Shown here: piece after piece, positions 1-5,113 of the stretch
How the letters are laid out: each line of letters begins with the position of its first letter
How positions within the stretch are numbered: the stretch's first letter is position 1
Origin: Ruminiclostridium sp.
GTDB lineage: Bacteria > Bacillota_A > Clostridia > Oscillospirales > Ruminococcaceae
Assembly (NCBI GenBank): GCA_017550775.1
Contig: JAFZOA010000105.1
Span: 1-6,551 of the forward strand
Reading direction: 5' to 3'
DNA length: 6,551 nucleotides
Notes under the pieces: model-generated
The model's input: only the letters and a program-made list of their open reading frames with translations
Told to the model about the DNA's origin: nothing
Databases searched by the model: none
Program-made: the position numbers and the translations under genes

Positions 1-177
1 ACAACATCTGTTTTACAGGTTTCCGGAAATGAATTTGATTTTGATAAGGTTGTAAAGGCAGTCGAAGGCTTAAAGAAAAAGAACGCAGGAAAGTCTTTGG
101 AAATATATATCAAGCCCGAAGACAGAGCTATTTACTATGTGGTAAACGGTAAGGGCGGCAAGAAGATAGATTTATAA
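1..177 (+). CDS. DUF6465-like protein, C-terminal part (5' end outside window)
   Basis: The reading frame is open from base 1 and ends with TAA at 175-177, giving the last 58 residues of a protein whose start lies to the left. What is seen: a lysine-rich segment followed by a strand-like stretch SLEIYIKPEDRAIYYVVNG and a short basic end finishing KKIDL. This ending resembles small clostridial proteins labelled DUF6465, which typically finish with an IYIKPE...YYVxNG-type motif and whose function is unknown. The assignment is from memory of the family pattern, so it is moderate. No membrane segment or catalytic motif is visible in the part present. A strong terminator follows 7 bases after the stop, so this gene closes its own transcription unit and is probably unrelated to the regulators on its right. 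Confidence 0.6.
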   Translation, partial: TTSVLQVSGNEFDFDKVVKAVEGLKKKNAGKSLEIYIKPEDRAIYYVVNGKGGKKIDL

Positions 178-184
178 AAGCGAA

Positions 185-225
185 CCGCAGTATCGGTCTG
201 ATGTACTGATACTGCGGAGTTTTTT
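185..225 (+). terminator. Intrinsic terminator after the left-edge gene
   Basis: A perfect 10-bp stem (CCGCAGTATC at 185-194 pairing with GATACTGCGG at 208-217) closes a 13-nt loop and is followed by AG and six T at 220-225. It ends transcription of the left-edge gene. The leftward HTH gene ends at 300 and converges on it. Read leftward the stem is followed only by a broken T tract (TTCGCTTTT), so it may act weakly in that direction too. Confidence 0.9.
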
Positions 226-247
226 ATTATTAGGTTAGCCGCGCATA

Positions 248-282
248 ACTCAGCTGGCTTTTAGCTGTTTATTATGCTGAGT
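248..282. repeat. Small inverted repeat between convergent genes
   Basis: ACTCAGC (248-254) is the exact reverse complement of GCTGAGT (276-282), with 21 nt between. It lies just beyond the stop of the leftward HTH gene and could form a hairpin at the 3' end of that transcript. No clean T tract follows it on the minus strand, so a terminator function is not supported. Confidence 0.35.
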
Positions 283-299
283 ATAAATTGTGGCTGCTT

Positions 300-674
300 T
301 TATGTAACATCTTCGGAGATCAGCTTTCCGGTTTTTACATATTTAATGCCTTCACTATCGCAGAATACTTCTTCGCCGATGTGGTATTCTCCGTGATAGA
401 AATCGGAAATATTCATGCCCAGAGCTTCAATGATCCTGCAAGCTATCTGAAAAGAGCAAGTCATTATATTTCTGGTATCGGTCTCGAATTTCTGATATTG
501 AGGTAAAGCGACTTTAGCTGTTTCTGCGACCTGCGCTTGGGTAAGTCCTAAAGTTACCCTCTTTTCACGGAGAATCGAGCCTTTCTTATCGGTAACATGG
601 CAAATCTGATAACCGGAAAGATCCTCAAAATCCATTGCGCTGAGTCTGTCTGTGCTTTTGTTTGATGCTGTCAT
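300..674 (-). CDS. XRE-type helix-turn-helix transcriptional regulator, 124 aa
   Basis: A small cytoplasmic DNA-binding protein. Residues about 33-92 form a Cro/C1-type five-helix HTH: GSILREKRVTLGLTQAQVAETAKV (LTQ..VA is the classical first part), a recognition-helix region LPQYQKFETDTRN and a closing helix with IIEALGMNISDFY. The N-terminal 30 residues are polar, and a 30-residue tail carries no recognisable domain. The start chosen is the ATG at 674 because AGGAGG lies 8 bases upstream. The frame stays open further upstream, but that stretch covers the promoter. A near-perfect promoter with a palindrome over its -10 sits immediately upstream, which suggests negative autoregulation. The gene follows two small leftward genes and may also receive read-through from them. 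It could be the element's ImmR/CI-like repressor, but this is inference. Confidence 0.88.
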   Translation of the reverse strand: MTASNKSTDRLSAMDFEDLSGYQICHVTDKKGSILREKRVTLGLTQAQVAETAKVALPQYQKFETDTRNIMTCSFQIACRIIEALGMNISDFYHGEYHIGEEVFCDSEGIKYVKTGKLISEDVT

Positions 675-703
675 AATAAACCTCCTGCATTGTTTACGCT
701 CAA

Positions 704-730
704 TTGAGTATATTCCTATTATATACTCAA
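704..730. promoter_or_regulatory. Palindromic operator candidate over the -10 of the HTH gene
   Basis: TTGAGTATA (704-712) and TATACTCAA (722-730) are perfect 9-bp inverted repeats with a 9-bp spacer. The dyad covers the -10 hexamer and the likely transcription start of the HTH gene, which is the usual place for an autorepressor site. Half-site spacing is 18 bp centre to centre, compatible with a dimeric HTH protein contacting neighbouring turns. That the product of the adjacent gene binds it is inference. Confidence 0.65.
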
Positions 731-746
731 ATGTGTATATTGTCAA
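718..746 (-). promoter_or_regulatory. SigA-type promoter of the HTH regulator gene
   Basis: On the minus strand TTGACA (746-741) and TATAAT (723-718) are separated by exactly 17 bp, a full consensus promoter. The -35 hexamer contains the TGA stop codon of the upstream 99-aa gene, so the two transcription units are packed without spare sequence. Transcription should start near 711, leaving a leader of about 37 nt with AGGAGG before the ATG at 674. Confidence 0.88.
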
Positions 747-1042
747 GAGTTTATTATAGATTTCTCAATTAAATTATTCGGCACACGGTCAAGGTATTCC
801 GCTTGTTTGGCTTTATTGAGGTTCTCAAAGTTCTCGATTATCATATCTCCGCACATTGAGAAACGCTGCGGCATGAGCGGATTTGCATATTTGTAGTCTA
901 TGTCTGCATAGTCGCCGTCTATGTTCACGGTGATCCCGACAAGCTCGTTATGGGGCTGGTTCCTCTGTCCTCTGGCGATATACTCCTGTAATTCATCATC
1001 CGCGATTATCCCGCCGTTGACGGTTACTTTTACTTTCTGCAT
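743..1042 (-). CDS. Small protein with an NrdD-tail-like C-terminus, 99 aa, function unknown
   Basis: A 99-residue protein with two visible halves. Residues 1-50 look like a compact alpha/beta segment (KVKVTVNGG, ELQEYIARG, VGITVNIDGDYADIDY). Residues 60-87 contain R60, C64-G65, then N76-K-A-K79..E82-Y-L-D-R86. This resembles the end of anaerobic ribonucleotide reductase (NrdD), where an RxxGY-type glycyl-radical site is followed by N-x-G-K-x-x-E-F-x-x-R. Similar short proteins in clostridial mobile elements are, as I recall, sometimes labelled anaerobic ribonucleotide reductase. It is far too short to be that enzyme, so no enzymatic role is claimed. I chose the ATG at 1042 because AGGTGA lies just upstream; the TTG at 1057 overlaps the preceding stop and has a poorer site. 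Eleven bases separate it from the preceding 55-aa gene, so the two form an operon. Confidence 0.75.
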   Translation of the reverse strand: MQKVKVTVNGGIIADDELQEYIARGQRNQPHNELVGITVNIDGDYADIDYKYANPLMPQRFSMCGDMIIENFENLNKAKQAEYLDRVPNNLIEKSIINS

Positions 1043-1053
1043 ACCGTCACCTA

Positions 1054-1221
1054 TCAAAAATCATGTGTCCGCGCGTCGGAGAGGTAGTTCTGCATATCTA
1101 TGTATGCGTCCTTCAATTCCTCTAATGTCATTTCATCGGGGTTCTTACCGTAGAGATAATATTTGCCGCTTTCCCGTGCCTTGCGAAATTCCTCGATGTA
1201 ATATTCGCGGTCATCTGTCAT
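1054..1221 (-). CDS. Small acidic protein, 55 aa, unknown function
   Basis: A short gene with ATG at 1221 and TGA at 1056-1054. GGAGG lies 8 bases before the start and a consensus-like promoter stands upstream, which argues that this short frame is real. The protein is acidic (14 Asp/Glu against 8 Lys/Arg) and rich in tyrosine. It is probably two helices (residues about 3-17 and 31-48) joined by a KYYLYGKNPDEMT turn. It has no cysteine, no membrane segment and no motif I recognise. It is the first gene of a leftward operon with the 99-aa protein. Its acidic, all-helical character would fit a small partner or inhibitor protein, but nothing in the sequence proves that. Confidence 0.72.
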   Translation of the reverse strand: MTDDREYYIEEFRKARESGKYYLYGKNPDEMTLEELKDAYIDMQNYLSDARTHDF

Positions 1222-1260
1222 AGCTTTTCCCTCCGTATTATCATAAATATCAGCAATATT

Positions 1261-1289
1261 ATTCTACCATAATACGAGCCGAAAGTCAA
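1261..1289 (-). promoter_or_regulatory. Promoter of the leftward 55-aa / 99-aa operon
   Basis: On the minus strand TTGACT (1289-1284) and TAGAAT (1266-1261) are separated by 17 bp, each one mismatch from consensus. Start is expected near 1254, about 33 nt before the ATG at 1221. The element lies back to back with the WYL-gene promoter: the two -35 boxes are only 16 bp apart. Confidence 0.82.
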
Positions 1290-1305
1290 TGTTTTGTGTA
1301 ATGCC

Positions 1306-1334
1306 TTGAATTTGTGGCATAGATGTGGTATAAT
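1306..1334 (+). promoter_or_regulatory. Promoter of the WYL regulator gene (extended -10)
   Basis: TTGAAT (1306-1311) and TATAAT (1329-1334) are separated by 17 bp, with a TG one base before the -10 (1326-1327). Transcription should begin near 1341, about 27 nt before the ATG at 1368. A short dyad, ATGCC at 1301-1305 and GGCAT at 1316-1320, straddles the -35 box and is a candidate operator for the WYL protein itself. Confidence 0.85.
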
Positions 1335-1367
1335 GGGTATCAGGTTACAGAAAGCGAGGACTCCGGC

Positions 1368-2351
1368 ATGGCAAACGCCGATACGAAATCAAGGATAATC
1401 AATATATACCGACTGCTGCTTTCGGAAACGGATGCTGAGCATTATCTGACCGTCAATCAGATCATCGAGCGGCTGGAGGAAAAAGGAATATCTGCGTATC
1501 GTAAGACTGTTATTGCGGACATAGAGCAGCTTATCGAAAGCGGCATTGATATAAAGTGCATAAAGAGTACGCAAAATCGGTATTACATAAACTCTGGTCT
1601 GTTCTCTATTGCAGAGCTGAAACTTCTTGTTGACGCTGTGGAAGCGGCGCAGTTCATCACAGAGAAAAAGAGTGAAGCCCTTATAAAGAAGCTGAGCAGT
1701 CTCACAAGCACATATAACAGCGAGAAGCTGTGCAGGACTATTGTGCTTGCACAAAGGGCAAAGTCCGATAATGAGGAGATATTCGAGAACATTGACCGCT
1801 GCCATGAAGCTATAAACCGAAAGAAACAGATAAAGTTTCTGTATTTTGATTACAATGAGGATAAACACAGAGTGTTGCGAAATTACGGAGAGGAATATTC
1901 TTTGTCGCCTTATTGCATGACTTGGGAGGACGCAAAGTATTATGTCATAGGGTATTCGGTGAAGCACAAAAAAATCATAACATTCAGGGTTGACAGAATG
2001 AACGATGTAAGGATCACAGACGATATGTGTATGCCTGCGTCGGACGGCTTCAATGCTGCGGACTATGTGAATAAAGTGTTCAGAATGTTCGATGATAAAA
2101 TGGTTACTGTAACGCTCAAATGCCGCAATGAACTTATGAAAGCTGTTATAGACCGCTTCGGGCTTGATGTTCAGACAGACCCGAAGCGCAACGGGTACTT
2201 CTACGCAAAGGTAGATGTTAGCGCAAGCAGGACGTTTTATAGCTGGGTATTTCAGTTTGACGGCGGTATAGATATTGTTAAGCCGCCGCGGATAAGAAAA
2301 GAATATACGGAAATGGGAAAAAGAATTTTCGGAATTGATGAAGAAAAATAG
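1368..2351 (+). CDS. WYL-domain transcriptional regulator, 327 aa
   Basis: A cytoplasmic transcription factor of the HTH-WYL-WCX class. Residues 1-70 form a winged-helix HTH of the HTH_11/DeoR kind (RIINIYRLL..., LTVNQIIERLEEKGISAYRKTVIADIEQLIESGIDI, then a wing). A helical linker follows. The WYL domain spans about 150-215 (EEYSLSPY..., DAKYYVIGYS, TFRVDRM at 205-211); the name-giving triplet is Y191-Y192-V193, a common variant. Residues about 240-325 fit the C-terminal WCX extension. Total length is typical. WYL domains are thought to sense nucleic-acid or nucleotide ligands; several (BrxR, CapW) control phage-defence operons. I chose ATG 1368, with GAGG 8 bases upstream, because the earlier ATG at 1323 lies inside the promoter. 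The gene is divergent from the small-protein operon, which it probably co-controls, and is followed by a terminator. Confidence 0.93.
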   Translation: MANADTKSRIINIYRLLLSETDAEHYLTVNQIIERLEEKGISAYRKTVIADIEQLIESGIDIKCIKSTQNRYYINSGLFSIAELKLLVDAVEAAQFITEKKSEALIKKLSSLTSTYNSEKLCRTIVLAQRAKSDNEEIFENIDRCHEAINRKKQIKFLYFDYNEDKHRVLRNYGEEYSLSPYCMTWEDAKYYVIGYSVKHKKIITFRVDRMNDVRITDDMCMPASDGFNAADYVNKVFRMFDDKMVTVTLKCRNELMKAVIDRFGLDVQTDPKRNGYFYAKVDVSASRTFYSWVFQFDGGIDIVKPPRIRKEYTEMGKRIFGIDEEK

Positions 2352-2416
2352 CAGATAGCTAACTGCATAATTTTTAATGTCGTTTTTTGACATATACATC
2401 AAAAAAGCAGTTTGTC

Positions 2417-2466
2417 AAGTGCTTAGGTGGTGCGTAGAATGACCACCTGAGCACTTTTTTATTTTT
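2417..2466 (+). terminator. Intrinsic terminator after the WYL gene
   Basis: A 15-bp stem (2417-2431 with 2442-2456, one T-G wobble at 2424/2449) closes a 10-nt loop and runs into six T at 2455-2460 followed by A and five more T. It isolates the WYL gene from the peptidase gene, whose own promoter begins nine bases later. Confidence 0.92.
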
Positions 2467-2474
2467 CAAAAGTA

Positions 2475-2503
2475 TTGACTGTGAATATGGGGTATTGTAT
2501 AAT
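2475..2503 (+). promoter_or_regulatory. Promoter of the ImmA/IrrE-type peptidase gene
   Basis: TTGACT (2475-2480) and TATAAT (2498-2503) lie 17 bp apart, with a TG two bases before the -10 (2496-2497). Start is expected near 2510, giving a leader of about 50 nt with AAGGAGG at 2544-2550. No obvious palindromic operator overlaps it. Confidence 0.87.
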
Positions 2504-2560
2504 ATTATTAAAGAGATAACAGACCTTGAAAAAGGAAAGCTGGAAGGAGGTTGTCATATT

Positions 2561-4501
2561 ATGAATACTGATTATTTCAGCGATAATAGCCCCAATATGA
2601 AATATTGGTATTCAGACGGAAACAATGTCCCGGAGATAGTTTCATTTACACAATTGTTGAAATGGAACTATACCGATGATTATGCGGCATTTATCCGCTG
2701 TGCCTACAATGCTGGGTATCTCCCGATCAACTATGATATGTTCTATGGTGCGAAACATCTTCCGGAGATAACGGAAGTCTGCATATTAGAGGGCTATTAT
2801 GACAGGACGGGTTACCTTTCTTTCTCTATGAAAGTGGTATGCGGCATATTGTTTACTGACAGAACTTCGGGAGAGCAATGCGTTCAGAAAGTCTGCGTTG
2901 AGGGTTTTCATGAATTTGATGATTACACTGCAAGATACAAGAGAAGGAATAGCAGCAATTATTTCATGGGGATCACGGCATATAATGACAGCGTAAAAAC
3001 TCGTTCTCGCAGCAGACTTGACGAGTATCTTGTGCCTGTCATGAACAAGCGCGACTTTGACAAATACGCATATAATCTTCTTGAAAAGTACTATCCGGAA
3101 GCTCTTGAAGATGATATGAAGATAGAGCCTGAAAAGCTCGTTGAGAGAATGGGCTTCAATCTTAGATTTGAAGTGTTGTCTGATGACGGGAGCGTTTCCG
3201 GCACGACAGTTTTCAGAGATAAGTGGGTATCTACATATCGCGGCAAGAAGGTCGTAAAAAAGCATATCCCGCATAATACTGTAATATTTTCAAAGAATTT
3301 CGATGATGAAAAGCGGTCAATAATTCTTCATGAGTGCGTACACATTCTCAGTCATAAACTGTTTTATGAGCTTCAATACTATTACCGCGAGCTGGTGAAT
3401 CGGTATTCCGGGGAAAGGAATGTAAACTTCATAAAGAACCCGGATTGCGAAGGTCTTAAATGGGCGGAAACACAGGCTAATGCAATACCGCCGCATATAG
3501 CTATGTACTATGAGCGCGTGGTGGAGCTTATTGAGAACTTCCGGGATAAGCAGGACAGGAATGTGTATGAGACCGATCATGCCGGAATACGCTTCCTTAT
3601 TGATAAGATCAGGCTGACCTATGGAGTAAGCAGGAGAAGCGCAAAGAAGCGTGTTATTGAGTTGGGATATAAGCAGGCGCGGGGCGTATATGAATGGGGA
3701 TATATGGAATATGCCGAGGACTTTGATGTTCCGGAAGACTTTCCCGATGATTACACATATACGCTGTCGCTCTATGATATGTCAAAGATACTCGGAAAGA
3801 GCTTACAGTTCGACAAGTTGGTATTTTCGAGTGCGTTTATTTATGCCGACGGACACTTGGTATTAAATCTTCCAAAGTATGTTGTTAAACGCGGCGACAA
3901 TTATTATCTGACAGAGTACGCGAAAGCGAATATGGCTGAGTGCTGTATCCCGTTCAAGCGCATATATTCTGACCGCAGCTATAACTATACGGTCGGTGAG
4001 CTTAATAAGGATGAAAACAAGTATTTCTACCAGTATGAGCTTGAAGCGGAAACAAGAAGAACGCTGGATAAGGTTCATGAGCAATGGCTTTTGCAGAAAT
4101 ATTATCTCGACAATGACGGTAAGAATATGAGTGTCGGAGAAACTATCCGTTATCACATGAGCCGACTGAATATGACCGTTGAAAACCTTGCGGAAAGAAC
4201 CGGACTCGGTATCAGAACGATCATAGGACTTCGCGGAAACTCTGGTCATGCCCCTAAACTGGAAACAATACTTGCTGTGGTCGTGGGGCTGGGGCTTGAA
4301 GATATGTTTTGTATGGATCTGCTTGAGAAAGCGAACCTTACGCACATGACCAAAAGCGAAACATATCAGTTATACCGCCTTATGATCTCGGTTAAACCGG
4401 ATATAAGCGTTTATCAGATCAATGAGTACCTTACGCACATAGGAAAAAAGCCGTGGACAAAAGATACCGGCAAAGGAGAGCCGGAATCTGCCGCTATCTG
4501 A
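2561..4501 (+). CDS. ImmA/IrrE-family metallopeptidase with C-terminal HTH, 646 aa
   Basis: A large cytoplasmic protein. Residues 1-165 are an N-terminal region I do not recognise. Residues about 166-370 match the ImmA/IrrE (DUF955, COG2856) fold: HECVH at 257-261 is the zinc HExxH motif, E303 in WAETQANAIPP fits the third ligand in the usual ExxAN context, and 345-370 (LIDKIRLTYGVSRRSAKKRVIELGY) is the helical tail common in the family. Residues 371-520 are unassigned. Residues about 523-600 form an XRE-like HTH (LNMTVENLAERTGLGIRTIIGL...). Known ImmA cleaves the repressor ImmR to release an integrative element, and IrrE cleaves DdrO after DNA damage. Those enzymes are much shorter, near 170-300 aa. 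Here protease and DNA-binding part share one chain. The ATG at 2561 has AAGGAGG ten bases upstream; an earlier in-frame TTG at 2495 lies inside the promoter. The gene is monocistronic. Its substrate is unknown. Confidence 0.9.
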   Translation: MNTDYFSDNSPNMKYWYSDGNNVPEIVSFTQLLKWNYTDDYAAFIRCAYNAGYLPINYDMFYGAKHLPEITEVCILEGYYDRTGYLSFSMKVVCGILFTDRTSGEQCVQKVCVEGFHEFDDYTARYKRRNSSNYFMGITAYNDSVKTRSRSRLDEYLVPVMNKRDFDKYAYNLLEKYYPEALEDDMKIEPEKLVERMGFNLRFEVLSDDGSVSGTTVFRDKWVSTYRGKKVVKKHIPHNTVIFSKNFDDEKRSIILHECVHILSHKLFYELQYYYRELVNRYSGERNVNFIKNPDCEGLKWAETQANAIPPHIAMYYERVVELIENFRDKQDRNVYETDHAGIRFLIDKIRLTYGVSRRSAKKRVIELGYKQARGVYEWGYMEYAEDFDVPEDFPDDYTYTLSLYDMSKILGKSLQFDKLVFSSAFIYADGHLVLNLPKYVVKRGDNYYLTEYAKANMAECCIPFKRIYSDRSYNYTVGELNKDENKYFYQYELEAETRRTLDKVHEQWLLQKYYLDNDGKNMSVGETIRYHMSRLNMTVENLAERTGLGIRTIIGLRGNSGHAPKLETILAVVVGLGLEDMFCMDLLEKANLTHMTKSETYQLYRLMISVKPDISVYQINEYLTHIGKKPWTKDTGKGEPESAAI

Positions 4502-4524
4502 AATAATAGTATATTTGCTTACTT

Positions 4525-4560
4525 GCTCCGTCTCATTATGGGACGGAGCTTTTTTGTTTT
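4525..4560 (+). terminator. Intrinsic terminator after the peptidase gene
   Basis: GCTCCGTC (4525-4532) pairs with GACGGAGC (4542-4549), extendable by a T-G and a C-G pair to leave a 5-nt loop. Six T, a G and four T follow. It ends the peptidase transcript and clears the way for the control region that starts next. Confidence 0.92.
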
Positions 4561-4564
4561 ATGT

Positions 4565-4633
4565 CCCGAAATATTTATAAAAAAATTTTGCACATAAGTG
4601 CATTTGCGTTGCACCTTAAAAATGATTTTCGGG
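4565..4633. repeat. CCCGAAA/TTTCGGG dyad around a TGCAC cluster
   Basis: CCCGAAA (4565-4571) and TTTCGGG (4627-4633) are perfect 7-bp inverted repeats. Between them sit TGCAC (4589-4593), GTGCA (4598-4602) and TGCAC (4610-4614), so TGCAC half-sites alternate in orientation. Nested dyads of this sort are usual in operators, oriT regions and replication origins; which applies here cannot be told from sequence alone. Confidence 0.45.
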
Positions 4634-4764
4634 CTTTAATTTACTTAAAAAGCGCCGATTTTTGGTTAAATTATAATTTTTCTTGTATATATTGCATATA
4701 TGCAGCAGCTTTGCAGAAACCGCTATGCACAATATAAACAAATTGATAGGTGCAACGCAAATGC
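4600..4764. repeat. 17-bp perfect inverted repeat, arms 131 bp apart
   Basis: GCATTTGCGTTGCACCT at 4600-4616 is the exact reverse complement of the 17 bases at 4748-4764. The right arm ends one base before the -35 position of the promoter at 4789, while the left arm sits 148 bp upstream, close to 14 helical turns. Between them is a 12-bp palindrome TGCATATATGCA (4693-4704) and another TGCAC (4736-4740). A paired operator that could loop DNA is the simplest reading; an oriT or a recombination site is possible. Confidence 0.6.
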
Positions 4765-4765
4765 G

Positions 4766-4794
4766 TGGTAAATGCAGGGGAGGTATGATATACT
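4766..4794 (+). promoter_or_regulatory. Extended -10 promoter for the structured leader and sigma-like gene
   Basis: TATACT at 4789-4794 is preceded by TG at 4786-4787, an extended -10. The hexamer 17 bp upstream (TGGTAA, 4766-4771) is a poor -35, so this promoter probably depends on an activator or on release from repression. The right arm of the 17-bp inverted repeat ends at 4764, just upstream. Expected start is about 4801, exactly where the first helix of the leader begins. Confidence 0.6.
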
Positions 4795-4999
4795 GTGCTT
4801 GTAGTTAAGGACAGGAAAGCCGCTATATAAGCGGATTTGACCTTGACTATCGGTTGTTCGCAGCCGGCGCAGGCGTTTTCAAGTGCGAACAATCACAAGT
4901 GAATATTTAAACATCAGATTACTTGAAAGACCTGATGCTTTGGTTCGGACGGAGATGTCTCTCCGGTCTTTCTTTGGCATATCGCGTAGTCTGATGGGC

Positions 5000-5046
5000 A
5001 GAGACCTCCGTTTCGACAGGAAAGAAGCGGAGGTCTTTCATGTTTT
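5000..5046 (+). terminator. Terminator-like hairpin P4 inside the leader (possible attenuator)
   Basis: An 11-bp stem (5000-5010 with 5028-5038, one G-U) plus an inner 4-bp stem TTTC/GAAA is followed by an interrupted T-rich tract, TCTTTCATGTTTTT, ending at 5046. It lies 77 bases before the sigma-like ATG, so if it terminates it would do so conditionally. The interrupted T tract makes it weaker than the three terminators elsewhere in the window. Confidence 0.45.
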
Positions 5047-5060
5047 TACGGTGCAGGTCG

Positions 5061-5113
5061 CCTCCTTTGAAAATCTGAATTGTTCGTTACTAACACATTT
5101 AGATTTTCGGAGG
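5061..5113 (+). promoter_or_regulatory. Hairpin sequestering the ribosome binding site of the sigma-like gene
   Basis: CCTCC (5061-5065) pairs with the Shine-Dalgarno GGAGG (5109-5113). Next to it, after a TTT bulge, 5069-5080 pairs with 5097-5108 over 12 bp (one G-U), and TGTT/AACA (5081-5084 with 5092-5095) extends the stem. In this fold the ribosome binding site 9 bases before ATG 5123 is fully paired, so translation would be off until the hairpin is opened or replaced by another fold. Confidence 0.68.

Noticed and set aside
1043..1057. TTG start for the 99-aa gene
   Set aside because: It overlaps the stop of the preceding gene and has a poor ribosome binding site, while the ATG at 1042 has AGGTGA at suitable distance. 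Not fully excluded.
1323..1367. Upstream ATG start for the WYL gene
   Set aside because: It overlaps the TATAAT -10 hexamer and would lie before the transcription start.
1389..2402. A 337-codon open frame on the minus strand, antisense to the WYL gene
   Set aside because: The plus frame encodes an unmistakable WYL regulator with promoter, ribosome binding site and terminator. The antisense product has no recognisable domain, and its start lies in the WYL gene's 3' region without a good ribosome binding site. Long antisense frames arise from codon bias.
2495..2560. Upstream TTG start for the peptidase gene
   Set aside because: It lies within the promoter spacer, directly before TATAAT, so it cannot be on the transcript.
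4672..4677. TATAAT as a second promoter between the inverted repeat arms
   Set aside because: No acceptable -35 at 16-18 bp and no TG extension; the region is A/T-rich, so chance matches are expected.
4589..4764. CRISPR array or iteron origin
   Set aside because: The repeats are pentamers and one inverted pair, not regularly spaced direct repeats, and no replication protein is encoded here.
4671..4892. Minus-strand 73-codon frame in the control region
   Set aside because: No ribosome binding site or promoter was seen for it, its residue composition is unremarkable, and it overlaps the operator repeats and the leader's P1 and P2 helices.
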